The notes: generated from the sequence alone by a model not told the origin. A stretch of DNA of 64,000 bases from Butyrivibrio sp. AE3009 (GCF_000420845.1 NZ_ATVS01000003.1:124001-188000), one strand, 5' to 3'. Shown: positions 18,186-28,193, counted from the stretch's first letter. Made by a program: numbers and translations.

Positions 18186-18214
18186 ATTATACAGTGCCAG
18201 ATGGTAAAGTACAA
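18186..18214 (-). promoter_or_regulatory. Promoter of the araC-type gene
   Basis: The minus-strand -35 TTGTAC (18209-18214) and consensus -10 TATAAT (18186-18191) are 17 bases apart, about 65 bases upstream of the ATG. Confidence 0.75.
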
Positions 18215-18301
18215 TATGTGAGCAGGAAGTAATAAAAAACATTTAATTTGCTACCCCATATTCATTTACCTTTTTATATATCATTTGTATAACCCCCCAA
18301 C

Positions 18302-18332
18302 AAAAGAAGCCGGTACCCAACCGGCTTCTTTT
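18302..18332 (-). terminator. Terminator at end of the mnmA-GH51-manA operon
   Basis: A perfect 13-base stem (18302-18314 with 18320-18332) with a 5-base loop includes GAAGCCGGT and flanking A/T runs on both sides, so it can stop transcription in either direction. It follows the radical SAM gene by about 25 bases. Confidence 0.88.
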
Positions 18333-18356
18333 ACTATGCTAATAAATCTTAAGTAT

Positions 18357-19331
18357 TCACACACCCTGACAGTCAAAATCCGGGATAAAGCTCTCTTCTG
18401 CCGTTTCCCCTACCTGCATAAAGCCATTTGATACACCCAGTTCTGAAGCATAATCTATAAGACTGTTATAATCACGATCAGTAACCTTCCTGTCTATTTC
18501 AGGGTAATTATCCAGTTCTCCGTTGGGAGTAAACTGATTCATAAGGCTGATGTAAACCTTATCTCCATACTTTTCATATAAATATTTAACTATCATTTTG
18601 GCCTGGATCAGCATTCCGGGCATCAATAAATGTCTTATCACTACTCCTCTTGATAATATATGCTCATCGTCAGAATCATCTTTATCATTAGAAGCATTTT
18701 CATAGTACCTGCGATTATTTATAGCATCGCGGAACAGACACTCAGGCTGTTGACGCACCATCTCATCAATGGCTGCTTTGGCCGTCTCAACATACCCGGG
18801 AGCATTACTGTATCTCACTGCATCCCGTTCTCTGATATACTTCATATCGGGCAAATAAATGTCTATAAGTCCATCCAGACTCTTTACCACATCTACATTA
18901 AGATATGATGAAGTATTCAGAAGAAAAGGAAGATCAAAGCCCTGATCCATGGCAGAAACAATAGCTTCTCTGACCGAAGGAATAAACATATCCGCGGTTA
19001 CAAGATTTATATTATTGGCTCCTTTTTCTTTGAGTTCAAAGAAAATCTCCGTAAGCCTTGGAATATCTATGTGTTTCCCCACTTCTCCTCTGCTGATCTT
19101 CTTGTTCTGGCAGAAAACACAGCCCATATTACAGCCGGAAAAGAATACCGTGCCGGAGCCGGAGTAACCTGAAATACATGGTTCTTCCCATAAATGAAGG
19201 GCAGCCCTGCTTACGTGAAGCGTGCTGCCTTCTCTGCAATATCCTATCGTTTTATTCCTGTCTACCCTGCACATTCTCGGGCACAGAGTGCAGGAAGAAT
19301 ACTCCTGTATAATTTCACTCATAATTTTCAC
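18357..19331 (-). CDS. Radical SAM protein, PflX/PflA-like
   Basis: A 324-residue radical S-adenosylmethionine enzyme. The [4Fe-4S] motif CNMGCVFC (C67, C71, C74) is preceded by a second cysteine group (C14, C17, C21, C32) as in the uncharacterised PflX group related to glycyl-radical-enzyme activases. No glycyl radical enzyme for it is encoded nearby; the nearest is NrdD at 52 kb, which has its own NrdG. The start overlaps the ROK kinase stop by 4 bases (ATGA), indicating translational coupling at the end of a sugar operon. Radical chemistry is secure; the substrate is unknown. Confidence 0.88.
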   Translation of the reverse strand: MKIMSEIIQEYSSCTLCPRMCRVDRNKTIGYCREGSTLHVSRAALHLWEEPCISGYSGSGTVFFSGCNMGCVFCQNKKISRGEVGKHIDIPRLTEIFFELKEKGANNINLVTADMFIPSVREAIVSAMDQGFDLPFLLNTSSYLNVDVVKSLDGLIDIYLPDMKYIRERDAVRYSNAPGYVETAKAAIDEMVRQQPECLFRDAINNRRYYENASNDKDDSDDEHILSRGVVIRHLLMPGMLIQAKMIVKYLYEKYGDKVYISLMNQFTPNGELDNYPEIDRKVTDRDYNSLIDYASELGVSNGFMQVGETAEESFIPDFDCQGV

Positions 19332-20236
19332 AAACCAATATGACTTTGATAGTCCAGCTCATCTATCGCAAGCTTGATTGCTCCCATTATGCCCTGATCA
19401 TCATTGAGACTGGCAGGTACTATATACTCATCAAGATACTTAAGTCTGTCAGCATTGATGTATCCTGCATTATACTTCTCAAAAGCTTGTCTTATCATAG
19501 GAAAAAGCTGTTCCTGATGCATAACGCCTCCGCCGAGAATGATCTTCTGAGGACTCAGCGTCATAACAAAATCAGTAAGAGCAATGCCTATATATTCAGC
19601 TTCAAGCTCCCATACTTTTGCTTCATCTTTAAGCTCAACACCCTTTTTCCCCCACCTCTTTTCGATGGAAGGACCGGCCGCAAGACCTTCAAAGCAGTCC
19701 TTGTGGTAAGGACATACACATTCGCCGGGATCTGAAGAGAGCTTACCGATTCTGATGTGTCCCAGCTCAGGATGCAGCATGCCGTGAAGGAGCTTACCGT
19801 TAGACATAACTCCTCCGCCGATTCCGGTGCCTATTGTAAGATATATCGCATCTGTAAGCCCCCGTGCGCATCCCCAGGTAGCCTCTCCCAGAAGCGATCC
19901 GTTGACATCCGTATCAAATCCAACCGGAATGCCAAGCTTGTCCTTAAGTTCGCCGACTATATTATAGTTCTTCCATGCTGTTTTGGGTGTGGAAGTAATG
20001 TAGCCGTAGGTATCTGAATTTCTGTCAAGATCGATCGGGCCAAAGCAGGCAACTCCAAGAGCCTTAATCTCATGATCCTTATTCTGATTCCATTCCCTGA
20101 AATACTCCTCGATAAGAGGCATTGTCTCTTCCGGAGTTGTTGTAGGAATAGACTTCCTATCCAAAATCTTGCCGTTTCCATCACCAATTGCGACCACCAT
20201 CTTGGTTCCGCCGGCTTCAAGCGCTCCAAATAACAT
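19328..20236 (-). CDS. ROK-family sugar kinase, fructokinase type
   Basis: A 302-residue cytoplasmic kinase that phosphorylates a hexose with ATP. N-terminal ALEAGGTKMVV is the phosphate-1 motif, D110 in the GFDTDVNG segment is the catalytic base, and TIGTGIGGG is the ATP loop. The zinc site is seen as GHIRI (H160) plus the Cys cluster C173-C175-C181, and the GHIR form (instead of GHM) is characteristic of the ScrK/YdhR-type fructokinases. Pairing with manA supports entry of fructose or mannose into fructose-6-phosphate. It begins 11 bases after manA. Confidence 0.9.
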   Translation of the reverse strand: MLFGALEAGGTKMVVAIGDGNGKILDRKSIPTTTPEETMPLIEEYFREWNQNKDHEIKALGVACFGPIDLDRNSDTYGYITSTPKTAWKNYNIVGELKDKLGIPVGFDTDVNGSLLGEATWGCARGLTDAIYLTIGTGIGGGVMSNGKLLHGMLHPELGHIRIGKLSSDPGECVCPYHKDCFEGLAAGPSIEKRWGKKGVELKDEAKVWELEAEYIGIALTDFVMTLSPQKIILGGGVMHQEQLFPMIRQAFEKYNAGYINADRLKYLDEYIVPASLNDDQGIMGAIKLAIDELDYQSHIGL

Positions 20237-20247
20237 ATTATCCCCCC

Positions 20248-21198
20248 TTACTTTATCTTATCCGGAATCCTTGTTATCAAAAATTGTGCATTACCGCTAA
20301 TCTCAAAATCCCCTGATGCAGCAGGTACAAAAAGAGATTCCCCTTTCTTAAGTTCGATACTCTTGCCCCTGCAGGTAATTACTGAATTTCCTTCAATCGC
20401 GATGATACTTACAAAAGATCTCTCATCAGCTACAGATTCATAAGTATTTCCATCTGATACATCAACATAATCAACATCAAAGAAATTGCAGCTGACAAGA
20501 TGCTCAGCACCGCTACTAAAAGCCTCCGGTCTTGTAAGCTCTGTAACATCAAGTGACTCCTTGATATGGAGCTGCCTTGGCTTGCCATCAGCGCCAACTC
20601 TTCCGTAGTCATAAATCCTGTAGGTAACATTGGAATTTTGCTGTATCTCGGCGATCAGTATACCTTCACCTATGGCATGCAGAGTTCTTGGCGGAATAAA
20701 GAGAACATCACCTTTTTTAACATATACTTTGTTAAGAACCTCTTCCAGCGTGTTGTTCTCAATTCTTTCTTTGAACTCCTCCCTTCCTATCTCATGGGAA
20801 AAGCCCTGATACAAAAAAGCTCCTTCTTTGGCATCAAGCACATACCACATCTCGGTTTTGCCAAGCTGATTCTCATGCTCAAGGGCATATTCATCATCAG
20901 GATGAACCTGAATTGACAGAGGCTTTTTTGCATCAATAAACTTGATCAGGATTGGAAAATCCTGAAGGCCTTTGCAATTTGCTCCAAGAAAATCACTGCC
21001 AATAAGCTCTATAAGCTCAGGCAATGTCTTTCCATTGTACTCACCGCCTTCTATTACCGAACAGCCATCCTTATGGCAGGACAGTAGCCAGGCTTCTGCC
21101 AGGATGTCACCGTCATATTTAATGCCGTATTCAGCGGCAAGTCTGTTTCCTCCCCACAGATAATCCTTGCAGGCAGGTATCAGTTTGAACATTTCCAT
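20248..21198 (-). CDS. manA: Mannose-6-phosphate isomerase, class I
   Basis: Interconverts mannose-6-phosphate and fructose-6-phosphate in the cytoplasm. The 316-residue protein has the class I zinc site: SIQVHPDDE (Q97, H99), E116 in GKTEMWY, and H174 in PPRTLHAIGEG. The compact length matches the short Firmicute form. It lies between the GH51 gene (12 bases) and the ROK kinase (11 bases), so all three are co-transcribed and probably process side-chain sugars of plant cell walls. Confidence 0.95.
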   Translation of the reverse strand: MEMFKLIPACKDYLWGGNRLAAEYGIKYDGDILAEAWLLSCHKDGCSVIEGGEYNGKTLPELIELIGSDFLGANCKGLQDFPILIKFIDAKKPLSIQVHPDDEYALEHENQLGKTEMWYVLDAKEGAFLYQGFSHEIGREEFKERIENNTLEEVLNKVYVKKGDVLFIPPRTLHAIGEGILIAEIQQNSNVTYRIYDYGRVGADGKPRQLHIKESLDVTELTRPEAFSSGAEHLVSCNFFDVDYVDVSDGNTYESVADERSFVSIIAIEGNSVITCRGKSIELKKGESLFVPAASGDFEISGNAQFLITRIPDKIK

Positions 21199-21210
21199 AA
21201 ATCTACTCCG

Positions 21211-23115
21211 TTAAATCTTAAACACCAGAACAGCTATTGTCTTCTTTCCGGAATCAAAAGACCCTGAAACAACAGCGTCAGTCTTTTTCAAAGATACCTT
21301 CTGAGGCTCCTTGATGCTATTGCAGTCATCCACATCGCCTTCCATCAGATAGACTTCGTCAGACTTTTTGTCTGTAACAGCTAAAATATCTACAGTTACA
21401 TCCTTATCTCCGGCATTGATGACCTTGATATAGATCTTTTCATTATCCTTAGATGCTGCAATATATACTTTATCATTTTCATAAGCAGAGAAATCTGCTT
21501 CTATAACCTCTGTTCCTGTGAAAACAGAATACATCTTCTGAACATAGTAACTGGGTGAACCGTAAGCTGTTTTACCATCAAACCAGATAAGATCAGGATG
21601 CCACTGAGCATAGCCAAGTCTTGCGAACAAAGGTGCATAGGAAGCCATCAGTACAACATCGGCATTCCTCTCAAGGCCTGTCATGAAGGCTGCTTCTGCA
21701 AGAGCAGCACCAAAGCTGTTGCGCTCCTCGGGCTTCCTGTCTCCATTTATATGGCAGGCATATTCTCCTGCGAATACCTTTCTGTGCTTCTCATAGTTGT
21801 CATACATGTGGACGTTTTCATACATCCACTTATCAGAAACATAATAGTGCTCATCCACAGCAACACTGTAATTGGGGTCTGCCTTCATTCTGGGGGCAAA
21901 ATGATCCCAGGCATCCCTGTAATGCTCCGAAGTAACATCGGGGCCGGCACTTCCACAGCACTTGATCTCAGGATATTTCTCATGAATTGCCTTTTCAAAT
22001 GCCTCATAACGGTGGAAGAAATCAACCTTGTCTGTCTCCCACTGCTCATTGCCGATTCCGATAAATTTTATATTAAAAGGTGCGGGATGTCCCATCTTAG
22101 CTCTTACAGCGCCCCATTTTGTGCTCACATCGCCGTTGGCGAACTCAATAAGATCAATAGCGTCCTGAACAAATACGTTAAATTCAGGGCTGTCGCTGTA
22201 AACAAGCTCGCTTGACTGATACTGGCACGCAAGGCCAACATTCATTACAGGAAGGGGCTCACAACCAAGATATTCGCATAGAAGAAAATACTCAAAATAT
22301 CCGATTCCGAGAGTCTGGTTGTAATAGGGGTAATTTCCAATATCCTTCTTGCCATCGTCATTGCCGTGAACTGCCCATCTGTTCCAATTTGACTTCCTCT
22401 CCTCAGAGGGGCCTACAGACTTCTTCCACTGATATCTGTTGGTAAGTTCATTTCCTTCGATAATGCATCCTCCGGGAAATCTCATGAAGCCGGGGTGAAT
22501 ATCCTTAAGGAGCTCTGCCAGATCTTTTCTGAAAAGACCAAGTACAGCGTCATCAGGAATCATTCTGAACTGGTCAAAACATATTACGGAAGGCTCTGAG
22601 GCAACAACTGTGAAAACAGCCTTCTCTACAGGAGTCTCAGATACGATATCACACTCATACTTAGTCCAGTCAGCTCCTGTTACAGTAAGGTTCTTAGAGG
22701 AGCAGATTTCTTTACCATCAGTGTCAAACAGCTTGATGCAAACAGAACTCTGTCCTACTGTCTTGGCATAGAAACTGATATGAGCAGGAACCCCCGCCTT
22801 CATATAGATGCCATCGTAGGCCTTGTTGGTAAAGCCTGCATTCTCAGAGACAGTTCTAAGGCACATATAATGAGGATTAATCTCATTAAGTGGCTCAATA
22901 TCAAGAACAGTTAACTTGGCTCCACCCTCGTTAGGGTAAGCATTCCATCCGTAGAGATAAGCGCCCTTCTGATAATAATGATCCTTGTAGCCATGCCCCT
23001 CAACAAACTCAAATGCCCTGTTCTCAAGCATTTCGGCATTAAGTCCGCCGTCCAGGCCATAATTTATATCTTCAAAAAACAGTCCGAACATTCCTTTGCT
23101 AATCTGTTTAGCCAT
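21211..23115 (-). CDS. GH51 alpha-L-arabinofuranosidase
   Basis: Removes L-arabinofuranose from arabinan, arabinoxylan or their oligosaccharides. The 634-residue protein has a TIM-barrel with acid/base E357 (IGIGNEQW) and nucleophile E451 (FAGEYACH), a CBM-like beta-sandwich inserted at about 60-190 near the N-terminus, and a C-terminal beta domain (~540-634). There is no signal peptide, so it works on imported oligosaccharides. It begins 26 bases after mnmA and is followed by manA. The insertion is typical of one bacterial GH51 branch. It complements the GH43 enzymes at 4.6-8.1 kb and GH127 at 60 kb. Confidence 0.94.
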   Translation of the reverse strand: MAKQISKGMFGLFFEDINYGLDGGLNAEMLENRAFEFVEGHGYKDHYYQKGAYLYGWNAYPNEGGAKLTVLDIEPLNEINPHYMCLRTVSENAGFTNKAYDGIYMKAGVPAHISFYAKTVGQSSVCIKLFDTDGKEICSSKNLTVTGADWTKYECDIVSETPVEKAVFTVVASEPSVICFDQFRMIPDDAVLGLFRKDLAELLKDIHPGFMRFPGGCIIEGNELTNRYQWKKSVGPSEERKSNWNRWAVHGNDDGKKDIGNYPYYNQTLGIGYFEYFLLCEYLGCEPLPVMNVGLACQYQSSELVYSDSPEFNVFVQDAIDLIEFANGDVSTKWGAVRAKMGHPAPFNIKFIGIGNEQWETDKVDFFHRYEAFEKAIHEKYPEIKCCGSAGPDVTSEHYRDAWDHFAPRMKADPNYSVAVDEHYYVSDKWMYENVHMYDNYEKHRKVFAGEYACHINGDRKPEERNSFGAALAEAAFMTGLERNADVVLMASYAPLFARLGYAQWHPDLIWFDGKTAYGSPSYYVQKMYSVFTGTEVIEADFSAYENDKVYIAASKDNEKIYIKVINAGDKDVTVDILAVTDKKSDEVYLMEGDVDDCNSIKEPQKVSLKKTDAVVSGSFDSGKKTIAVLVFKI

Positions 23116-23141
23116 AAAAACTCCTTATTATGTAATATTTT

Positions 23142-24227
23142 TTAGTCTATAACTCTGTCGATGATACCACCGCCAAGAACAATTTCTCCGTCGTATAAAA
23201 CAGCTGACTGTCCTGCGGTTATAGCACGCTGTGGTTCATCAAACACAATTTTCGCACATCCATTTTCAAGGGCAGTTACAGTACAGGGCTGCTCCTTGTG
23301 TCTGTATCGTATCTTGGCTGAGCACTTAAAAGGCTCTGAGGGAACATCTCCGGAAATATAATGGAAATCCCTGACAATAAGCTCTTTTTTGAAAAGATCG
23401 GCATTATCGGCAAGAACAACCTCATTGTCCTCCACCTTGAGCCTTGTTACATAGAGCCTTCTGTCAGCAGGAATACCCAGGCCTCTTCTCTGACCGATGG
23501 TGTAATTGATTATTCCGTCATGAGTTCCCAGAACATTGCCCTCAAGGTCAACAAAATTGCCCTTAGGATACTTCTTTCCGCGGTATCTTTCGATCATACC
23601 GGCATAATCACCATCAGGAACAAAGCATATATCCTGGCTTTCCTTCTTATGGGAGGTTACGAATCCATTTGAATCAGCAATCTCCCTTACCTGAGTCTTG
23701 GTAAGTTCTCCGAGAGGAAAAACTGTGTGGGCAAGCTGCTCCTGAGTAAGGTCATACAATACATAGCTCTGATCCTTATTAAGGTCTGCCGCCTTCAGCA
23801 GATAGTACACTCCATCCTTCTCCTGAATCCTTGCGTAGTGCCCTGTAACAATATAGTTATATCCCAGTTCCCTTGCCTTGTTATAGAGACTGTCAAACTT
23901 AAGATACCTGTTACATCTTATACAGGGATTGGGGGTCTCACCCTTCTCATAGCTGCAGACAAAGGGCTCTATAACCTTGTCACGAAACTCAGCTTCATAA
24001 TGGTAAATGTTATAGGGAATACCGATGCGGTCACAGACTGCCCTTGCATCCTCAGTATCCTTGAGGCTGCAGCAGGTCCCGAATAGGTCCTCCCCTATCA
24101 TATCGTTTTCATATAGTCTCATGGTACAGCCCATGCTGTCATAGCCTCTGTCAGCCATGATCCTTGCTGCAACCGAGCTGTCCACTCCGCCGCTCATAGC
24201 AATAAGAGCAGATTTATTATCCGGCAT
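23142..24227 (-). CDS. mnmA: tRNA-specific 2-thiouridylase
   Basis: Thiolates U34 of tRNA-Lys, -Glu and -Gln in the cytoplasm. The 361-residue protein has the PP-loop SGGVDSSV (12-19), the catalytic cysteine pair C102 (NPCIRC) and C201 (QDICFVPDGD), and a C-terminal beta-barrel. Length and residue numbering are canonical. It is the first gene of a run that continues into GH51, manA, a sugar kinase and a radical SAM gene, an unexpected head for a sugar operon; a promoter internal to the run is possible, but the 26-base gap to GH51 shows none. Confidence 0.96.
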   Translation of the reverse strand: MPDNKSALIAMSGGVDSSVAARIMADRGYDSMGCTMRLYENDMIGEDLFGTCCSLKDTEDARAVCDRIGIPYNIYHYEAEFRDKVIEPFVCSYEKGETPNPCIRCNRYLKFDSLYNKARELGYNYIVTGHYARIQEKDGVYYLLKAADLNKDQSYVLYDLTQEQLAHTVFPLGELTKTQVREIADSNGFVTSHKKESQDICFVPDGDYAGMIERYRGKKYPKGNFVDLEGNVLGTHDGIINYTIGQRRGLGIPADRRLYVTRLKVEDNEVVLADNADLFKKELIVRDFHYISGDVPSEPFKCSAKIRYRHKEQPCTVTALENGCAKIVFDEPQRAITAGQSAVLYDGEIVLGGGIIDRVID

Positions 24228-24421
24228 AGTTTAATCCTTTATACTCATATAATTACAAAAATGCAGAACCGAAAGGCCCCGCATACCCATAGAATAGTAT
24301 AACGTAAAACGCAAGTTTAAGCATTATATTTTATATCGATTTAATAGTAATTTCAATCAAGTAATGTTAACATAAACTTACCTTCATGTGGGGCGTTCAT
24401 ATGCCCTGCATCTCATAAGAA

Positions 24422-24451
24422 AAGGGCCATCACATACGTGGTGGCTCTTTC
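24422..24451 (-). terminator. Weak hairpin after the RsbU-type gene
   Basis: A 13-base imperfect stem (24422-24434 with 24439-24451) lies 15 bases beyond the phosphatase stop and is followed on the minus strand by UUUUCUU. It has two mismatches on that strand. The rest of the 239-base gap up to mnmA holds AT-rich sequence, one other small GGGC/GCCC hairpin near 24390, and nothing else I can name. Confidence 0.5.
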
Positions 24452-24466
24452 TTGTATGATTTTTGA

Positions 24467-26542
24467 TCAATTCTCATATCCGATGAACTTAAAGCCCACC
24501 ATAGTCTCATCATCAAACTGCTCCTCTTCACCGACAAACTCATGCAGTTCTCTGGAGATTCGTGGTAGCAGTCTTTCCATGGAAACATCCTTATTTTTGT
24601 TCAGTGCATCAAGTATTCTGTCTGTACCAAACTGTTCCTTTTCTTTATCGATACCCTCCGGAAGACCATCAGTGTATACAAATATGGTATCTCCCTTTTC
24701 CAGCCGGAGTTCGTATTCCTTGAATTTCATGTCCTCCATTATGGCAACGGCGGCGCTGTGCTTATCCTTTAACAGTTCGAAGTCACCGGCAGCTTTCCTG
24801 ATCATTGGATATTCATGTCCTGCATTTGTGCACTTCATTATGCCGGTCTTAAGGTCAAGAATTCCTATCCACACCGTCACAAACATATCCGCATCATTTC
24901 CTTCACAGAGCGTATTGTTGGCTCTTTCAAGAACCTCGGAAGGCGCAAGCCCCGATTCGGCCATTGTCCTTATGGCAGTCTTACTTCGCATCATAAAGAG
25001 CGCCGCAGGTATTCCCTTACCCGATACATCTGCGATCACGATACAGAATTTATCCAGACCGGTAAAAAAGAAATCATAGAAATCACCACCTATTTCCTTG
25101 GCAGGATTCATTGTTGCATAAATCTCAAATCTTCCCCCCTGAAAATCAAAATTCTTGGGAAGAGCCGATTCCTGAATGGTCTTGGCAAATTCAAGCTCCT
25201 GGGCAATTCTTTTCTCTGCAGCCTCAATATAGCTCTTTAGTACGGCAACAGTCTGATTGATATCATTGGACAGGGATGCAAACTCCGAGGAGTTGTATAC
25301 AGAAACCGTCTCATTGAGATTGCCGTTAGTTATCTTGGACAGTGATTGATTCACCAGATCAAGATTGTCAACCACGATCGCTTTTACCAGCATAGAGATC
25401 AGAACATATATTACTGCAAAAAGCAAAATATCAGCAAAAGCATTCTCATAGGAGGCCGCATCTCTGTCTTCATATACCTCCGAGGCAGGAAGTCTTACAA
25501 GAAGTATCTCATCATCGGAAAGTTGTTCGATATAGCAAAAGCTCACGGTCTCAAAAAAGGTCTCTGTGACAAACTCATTCTTTTTGTAACTCCATACCTT
25601 CTCCAGGTCCTTTTGTTTTATCAGATTTCCCTTGTGATCTCCGGCAAGAATACTTCCGTTTTTCTGAATAATGTCAAAGGAACCCTCCTGTCCCACATGG
25701 AAGTGTATGATGCTGGTATCGTCGCCGTATTTTTTTACTTTGGTATAGGTTGCCTTGATGTCGTCTGCCTGGGTCCTGAGCTGACTTCTTGTCTGCTGCA
25801 GAGCTGTCTCTGTCTGAATCGCGAAGGCAAATAGAAAACTGAGAACAATGATGGTCCCTGTGACAATAAAAAGCCAGAACTGAAACTGCTGTGATACCTT
25901 GGTCTCCTCGTCCTTAAGCCTTATAAAGGGCTTGTAATCCTTTTCAGAAAGGAGCCTTATGGCCAATGAAACAATAGCAAGGCCAAGGCCACAGAAAATT
26001 ATCATTGGAACTGAGCATATCTTTACCACATAGAAAGCCATTTCCATGTCATTTCTATGGGTAATGAATACCACGTACATATGGAAAACTTCCATTACCG
26101 CGCCCATAAAGAAGGAATAGGTAGCGGAAGGTTTCTTTTTCTTAAATATGAATATGTGCAAAACAGCAGCAACAAAGCCGGAAAGACAAGTGGATAAACT
26201 GCAGGCAATCCTGGTATAGGAGCCCACTCCGAAATAGGTACCTGCGATGTAACGCTCGATACCTCCTATGAGGCCGGCAATTATACCGGATACGGAATCA
26301 AAATACAGGCCTGCGATAAGAGGACCAAGATCCCTGACATTAAGAACCATATGGCTGTATGCCACGCCGAAATGGGTAGATAATACAGCGCAGCATCCGT
26401 AAATGATGCCTATAAATATGCGCCAAAAAGCTGTGACCTTCTTATCTCCCCTGTATTTCCACAGACAAAGGGTAAGTATCACATGTGCCAGAACGATAAG
26501 GGACATCTTGATTATCATTGAAATCATAGAAGTAACCTCCAA
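24467..26542 (-). CDS. LytS-like membrane sensor with RsbU/SpoIIE-type PP2C phosphatase
   Basis: A 691-residue membrane regulator. Residues ~1-200 have six or so helices with the NVRDLGPLIAGLYFD signature of the LytS 5TM receptor class. An extracellular sensor region (~245-375) sits between a further helix near 225-245 and one near 378-398, then a HAMP-like linker (~400-440) and a coiled coil lead to a PP2C-type serine phosphatase (~460-690) with metal motifs GGDFYDFF and DVSGKGIPAALFM. Such phosphatases usually switch anti-anti-sigma factors, but none is encoded here. It is the last gene of an operon headed by a flavin-reductase-like protein and a histidine kinase. Confidence 0.9.
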   Translation of the reverse strand: MEVTSMISMIIKMSLIVLAHVILTLCLWKYRGDKKVTAFWRIFIGIIYGCCAVLSTHFGVAYSHMVLNVRDLGPLIAGLYFDSVSGIIAGLIGGIERYIAGTYFGVGSYTRIACSLSTCLSGFVAAVLHIFIFKKKKPSATYSFFMGAVMEVFHMYVVFITHRNDMEMAFYVVKICSVPMIIFCGLGLAIVSLAIRLLSEKDYKPFIRLKDEETKVSQQFQFWLFIVTGTIIVLSFLFAFAIQTETALQQTRSQLRTQADDIKATYTKVKKYGDDTSIIHFHVGQEGSFDIIQKNGSILAGDHKGNLIKQKDLEKVWSYKKNEFVTETFFETVSFCYIEQLSDDEILLVRLPASEVYEDRDAASYENAFADILLFAVIYVLISMLVKAIVVDNLDLVNQSLSKITNGNLNETVSVYNSSEFASLSNDINQTVAVLKSYIEAAEKRIAQELEFAKTIQESALPKNFDFQGGRFEIYATMNPAKEIGGDFYDFFFTGLDKFCIVIADVSGKGIPAALFMMRSKTAIRTMAESGLAPSEVLERANNTLCEGNDADMFVTVWIGILDLKTGIMKCTNAGHEYPMIRKAAGDFELLKDKHSAAVAIMEDMKFKEYELRLEKGDTIFVYTDGLPEGIDKEKEQFGTDRILDALNKNKDVSMERLLPRISRELHEFVGEEEQFDDETMVGFKFIGYEN

Positions 26543-26553
26543 AGTAAAACATA

Positions 26554-28161
26554 TTATCTACTTTGTTTTCCCCGATCCCTGAAGACCTTTAATATCTCAA
26601 AGATGGAATCAATGAGAAGTAAAAAGCCGCAGGAATACATATACCAGCTGTTTCCGATCTCCGGAACAACAAGTATATATCCCCCAAGAATAAGTGTTAC
26701 TATTCCTTCAAATGAATATCTGAAACGTTCAAAATATTTATCGTTATAGATTCTGAAATTAATAACATTCTGGTATGCCAGAGTCAAAAGCACTATTCCG
26801 ACAACCATACTTGAAATAACGAACAGAGCGTCATGTTTGACAAGTACAGCACAGGCGCCAACCCACAAAACAATACATATGGATACCCTGGGCCTTTCCT
26901 TTTTAAAATTCCATTCCGATTCCTTGAGATGTCTTATGGTCAGAACAACCTCATATATGCACAAGGCCACCAAAAGGAATGATATAACCGACTCCATTGC
27001 GAAATCCGGAAACAAAAAGCACAGAGTGGACAGTACCAGTGATACTGCAATTCTTACAACCTTTTTTCTGTTAACAAGTCCCCATATCCTGGTGAATATA
27101 TTTTTGGACTTATCGTCCTCTTTTTTGATATTGGCAGCTTTATTCTTAATATTCAGAGCATCATTGCCTGCCATTTTTACAAGAATTTTCTCAAAGGCAG
27201 CAGGTCCCTGAACAGCAAATTCTTTGATAGTTGTAACGCCGCCTTCGGCCATGGAATCAAAGAGCGTATCAACAAAGTTCTCTCTGGCCCCAAGATCCAT
27301 TCCTTCAACAAATCTCTTTATAAGGTCATTCAAAAGATAACTCTCCGGAGAATGGTCGCCGCAGGTAACCAGCCCGGATTCGGATATTTCCCAGTTCTTC
27401 ATGCTGTGCTGCATAAGAGCCATGGCAGAGCTTCTGACGATGTAATTTTCTTTGCCTTTGGTCTCATAGAGCCTTCCGATGATGGAGTATTCCGGTGTTG
27501 TGGTGGTGAGTTTATCCCTTATGGTATCAATAAGACTCTTATCCAGAACATCATCGCAAAAGCCCGGGCCATCATTCATATAAACTCTTGTAAGTTTGTT
27601 CTTACTTTCATCAGGAAGATGGGCCGCAGCATAAAGAGCCAGATGGGCACCTTTGGAATGGCCGCAGATAATAACCTTGCCCTGTGCCTTCGCCACATGC
27701 TTCTTGGCATATTCAAGAGCAAGTTCCTGGGAAGGAACATTCGTATAGCTTATCATGAAATCTTCCTTCCAGCCTATGATGGTACTGTCTGTTCCCCTAA
27801 AAGCTATCACCGTTGTTCCGTCATCCAGGTTATAGGTCACAGCAGCAAACTGTTTGTCGGAATGATCGATTATATCCTGATAATCCTCAAGTATCGCTTT
27901 GCCAAATCTAATGGCTTCTCCGCAGGTAATAATAAAGTCCTCATCCTCTTTGGTAGATCCGGCTCTTGTAACATGTATGGGACCTTTTCGCTTTGCCCTT
28001 TCAACTGCATCACAAAGAGTGACCTTTTCATCTGAAGAGATCACTTCTTTGAAATCAACATATGCAAGTTCCGATAGAACCAGATTGTCCTCTATTTTGA
28101 AGGACCTTTCCTTAAAAGAAAGATCCCCTCGCCACTTAACATAATCATCGATATTTGCCAT
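26554..28161 (-). CDS. Membrane-tethered Mbeg1-like alpha/beta hydrolase
   Basis: A 535-residue protein whose N-terminal ~320 residues form an alpha/beta hydrolase with nucleophile S169 in GHSKG and an upstream FRGTDST segment, the pattern of the Mbeg1-like (DUF2974) lipase/esterase group. Residues ~370-525 contain six short hydrophobic helices, so the enzyme is fixed to the membrane. There is no signal peptide, so the hydrolase domain should be cytoplasmic. It starts 32 bases after the FMN-binding gene and is followed by the phosphatase. A lipid substrate is plausible but unproved; catalytic Asp and His cannot be assigned with certainty. Confidence 0.82.
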   Translation of the reverse strand: MANIDDYVKWRGDLSFKERSFKIEDNLVLSELAYVDFKEVISSDEKVTLCDAVERAKRKGPIHVTRAGSTKEDEDFIITCGEAIRFGKAILEDYQDIIDHSDKQFAAVTYNLDDGTTVIAFRGTDSTIIGWKEDFMISYTNVPSQELALEYAKKHVAKAQGKVIICGHSKGAHLALYAAAHLPDESKNKLTRVYMNDGPGFCDDVLDKSLIDTIRDKLTTTTPEYSIIGRLYETKGKENYIVRSSAMALMQHSMKNWEISESGLVTCGDHSPESYLLNDLIKRFVEGMDLGARENFVDTLFDSMAEGGVTTIKEFAVQGPAAFEKILVKMAGNDALNIKNKAANIKKEDDKSKNIFTRIWGLVNRKKVVRIAVSLVLSTLCFLFPDFAMESVISFLLVALCIYEVVLTIRHLKESEWNFKKERPRVSICIVLWVGACAVLVKHDALFVISSMVVGIVLLTLAYQNVINFRIYNDKYFERFRYSFEGIVTLILGGYILVVPEIGNSWYMYSCGFLLLIDSIFEILKVFRDRGKQSR

Positions 28162-28193
28162 GATTTACCTCTGACAGATCATCATAAACAAAA

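Noticed and set aside
24228..24466. Riboswitch or small RNA in the mnmA upstream gap
   Set aside because: Only short hairpins and AT-rich sequence are seen; no conserved aptamer pattern is recognisable by eye.
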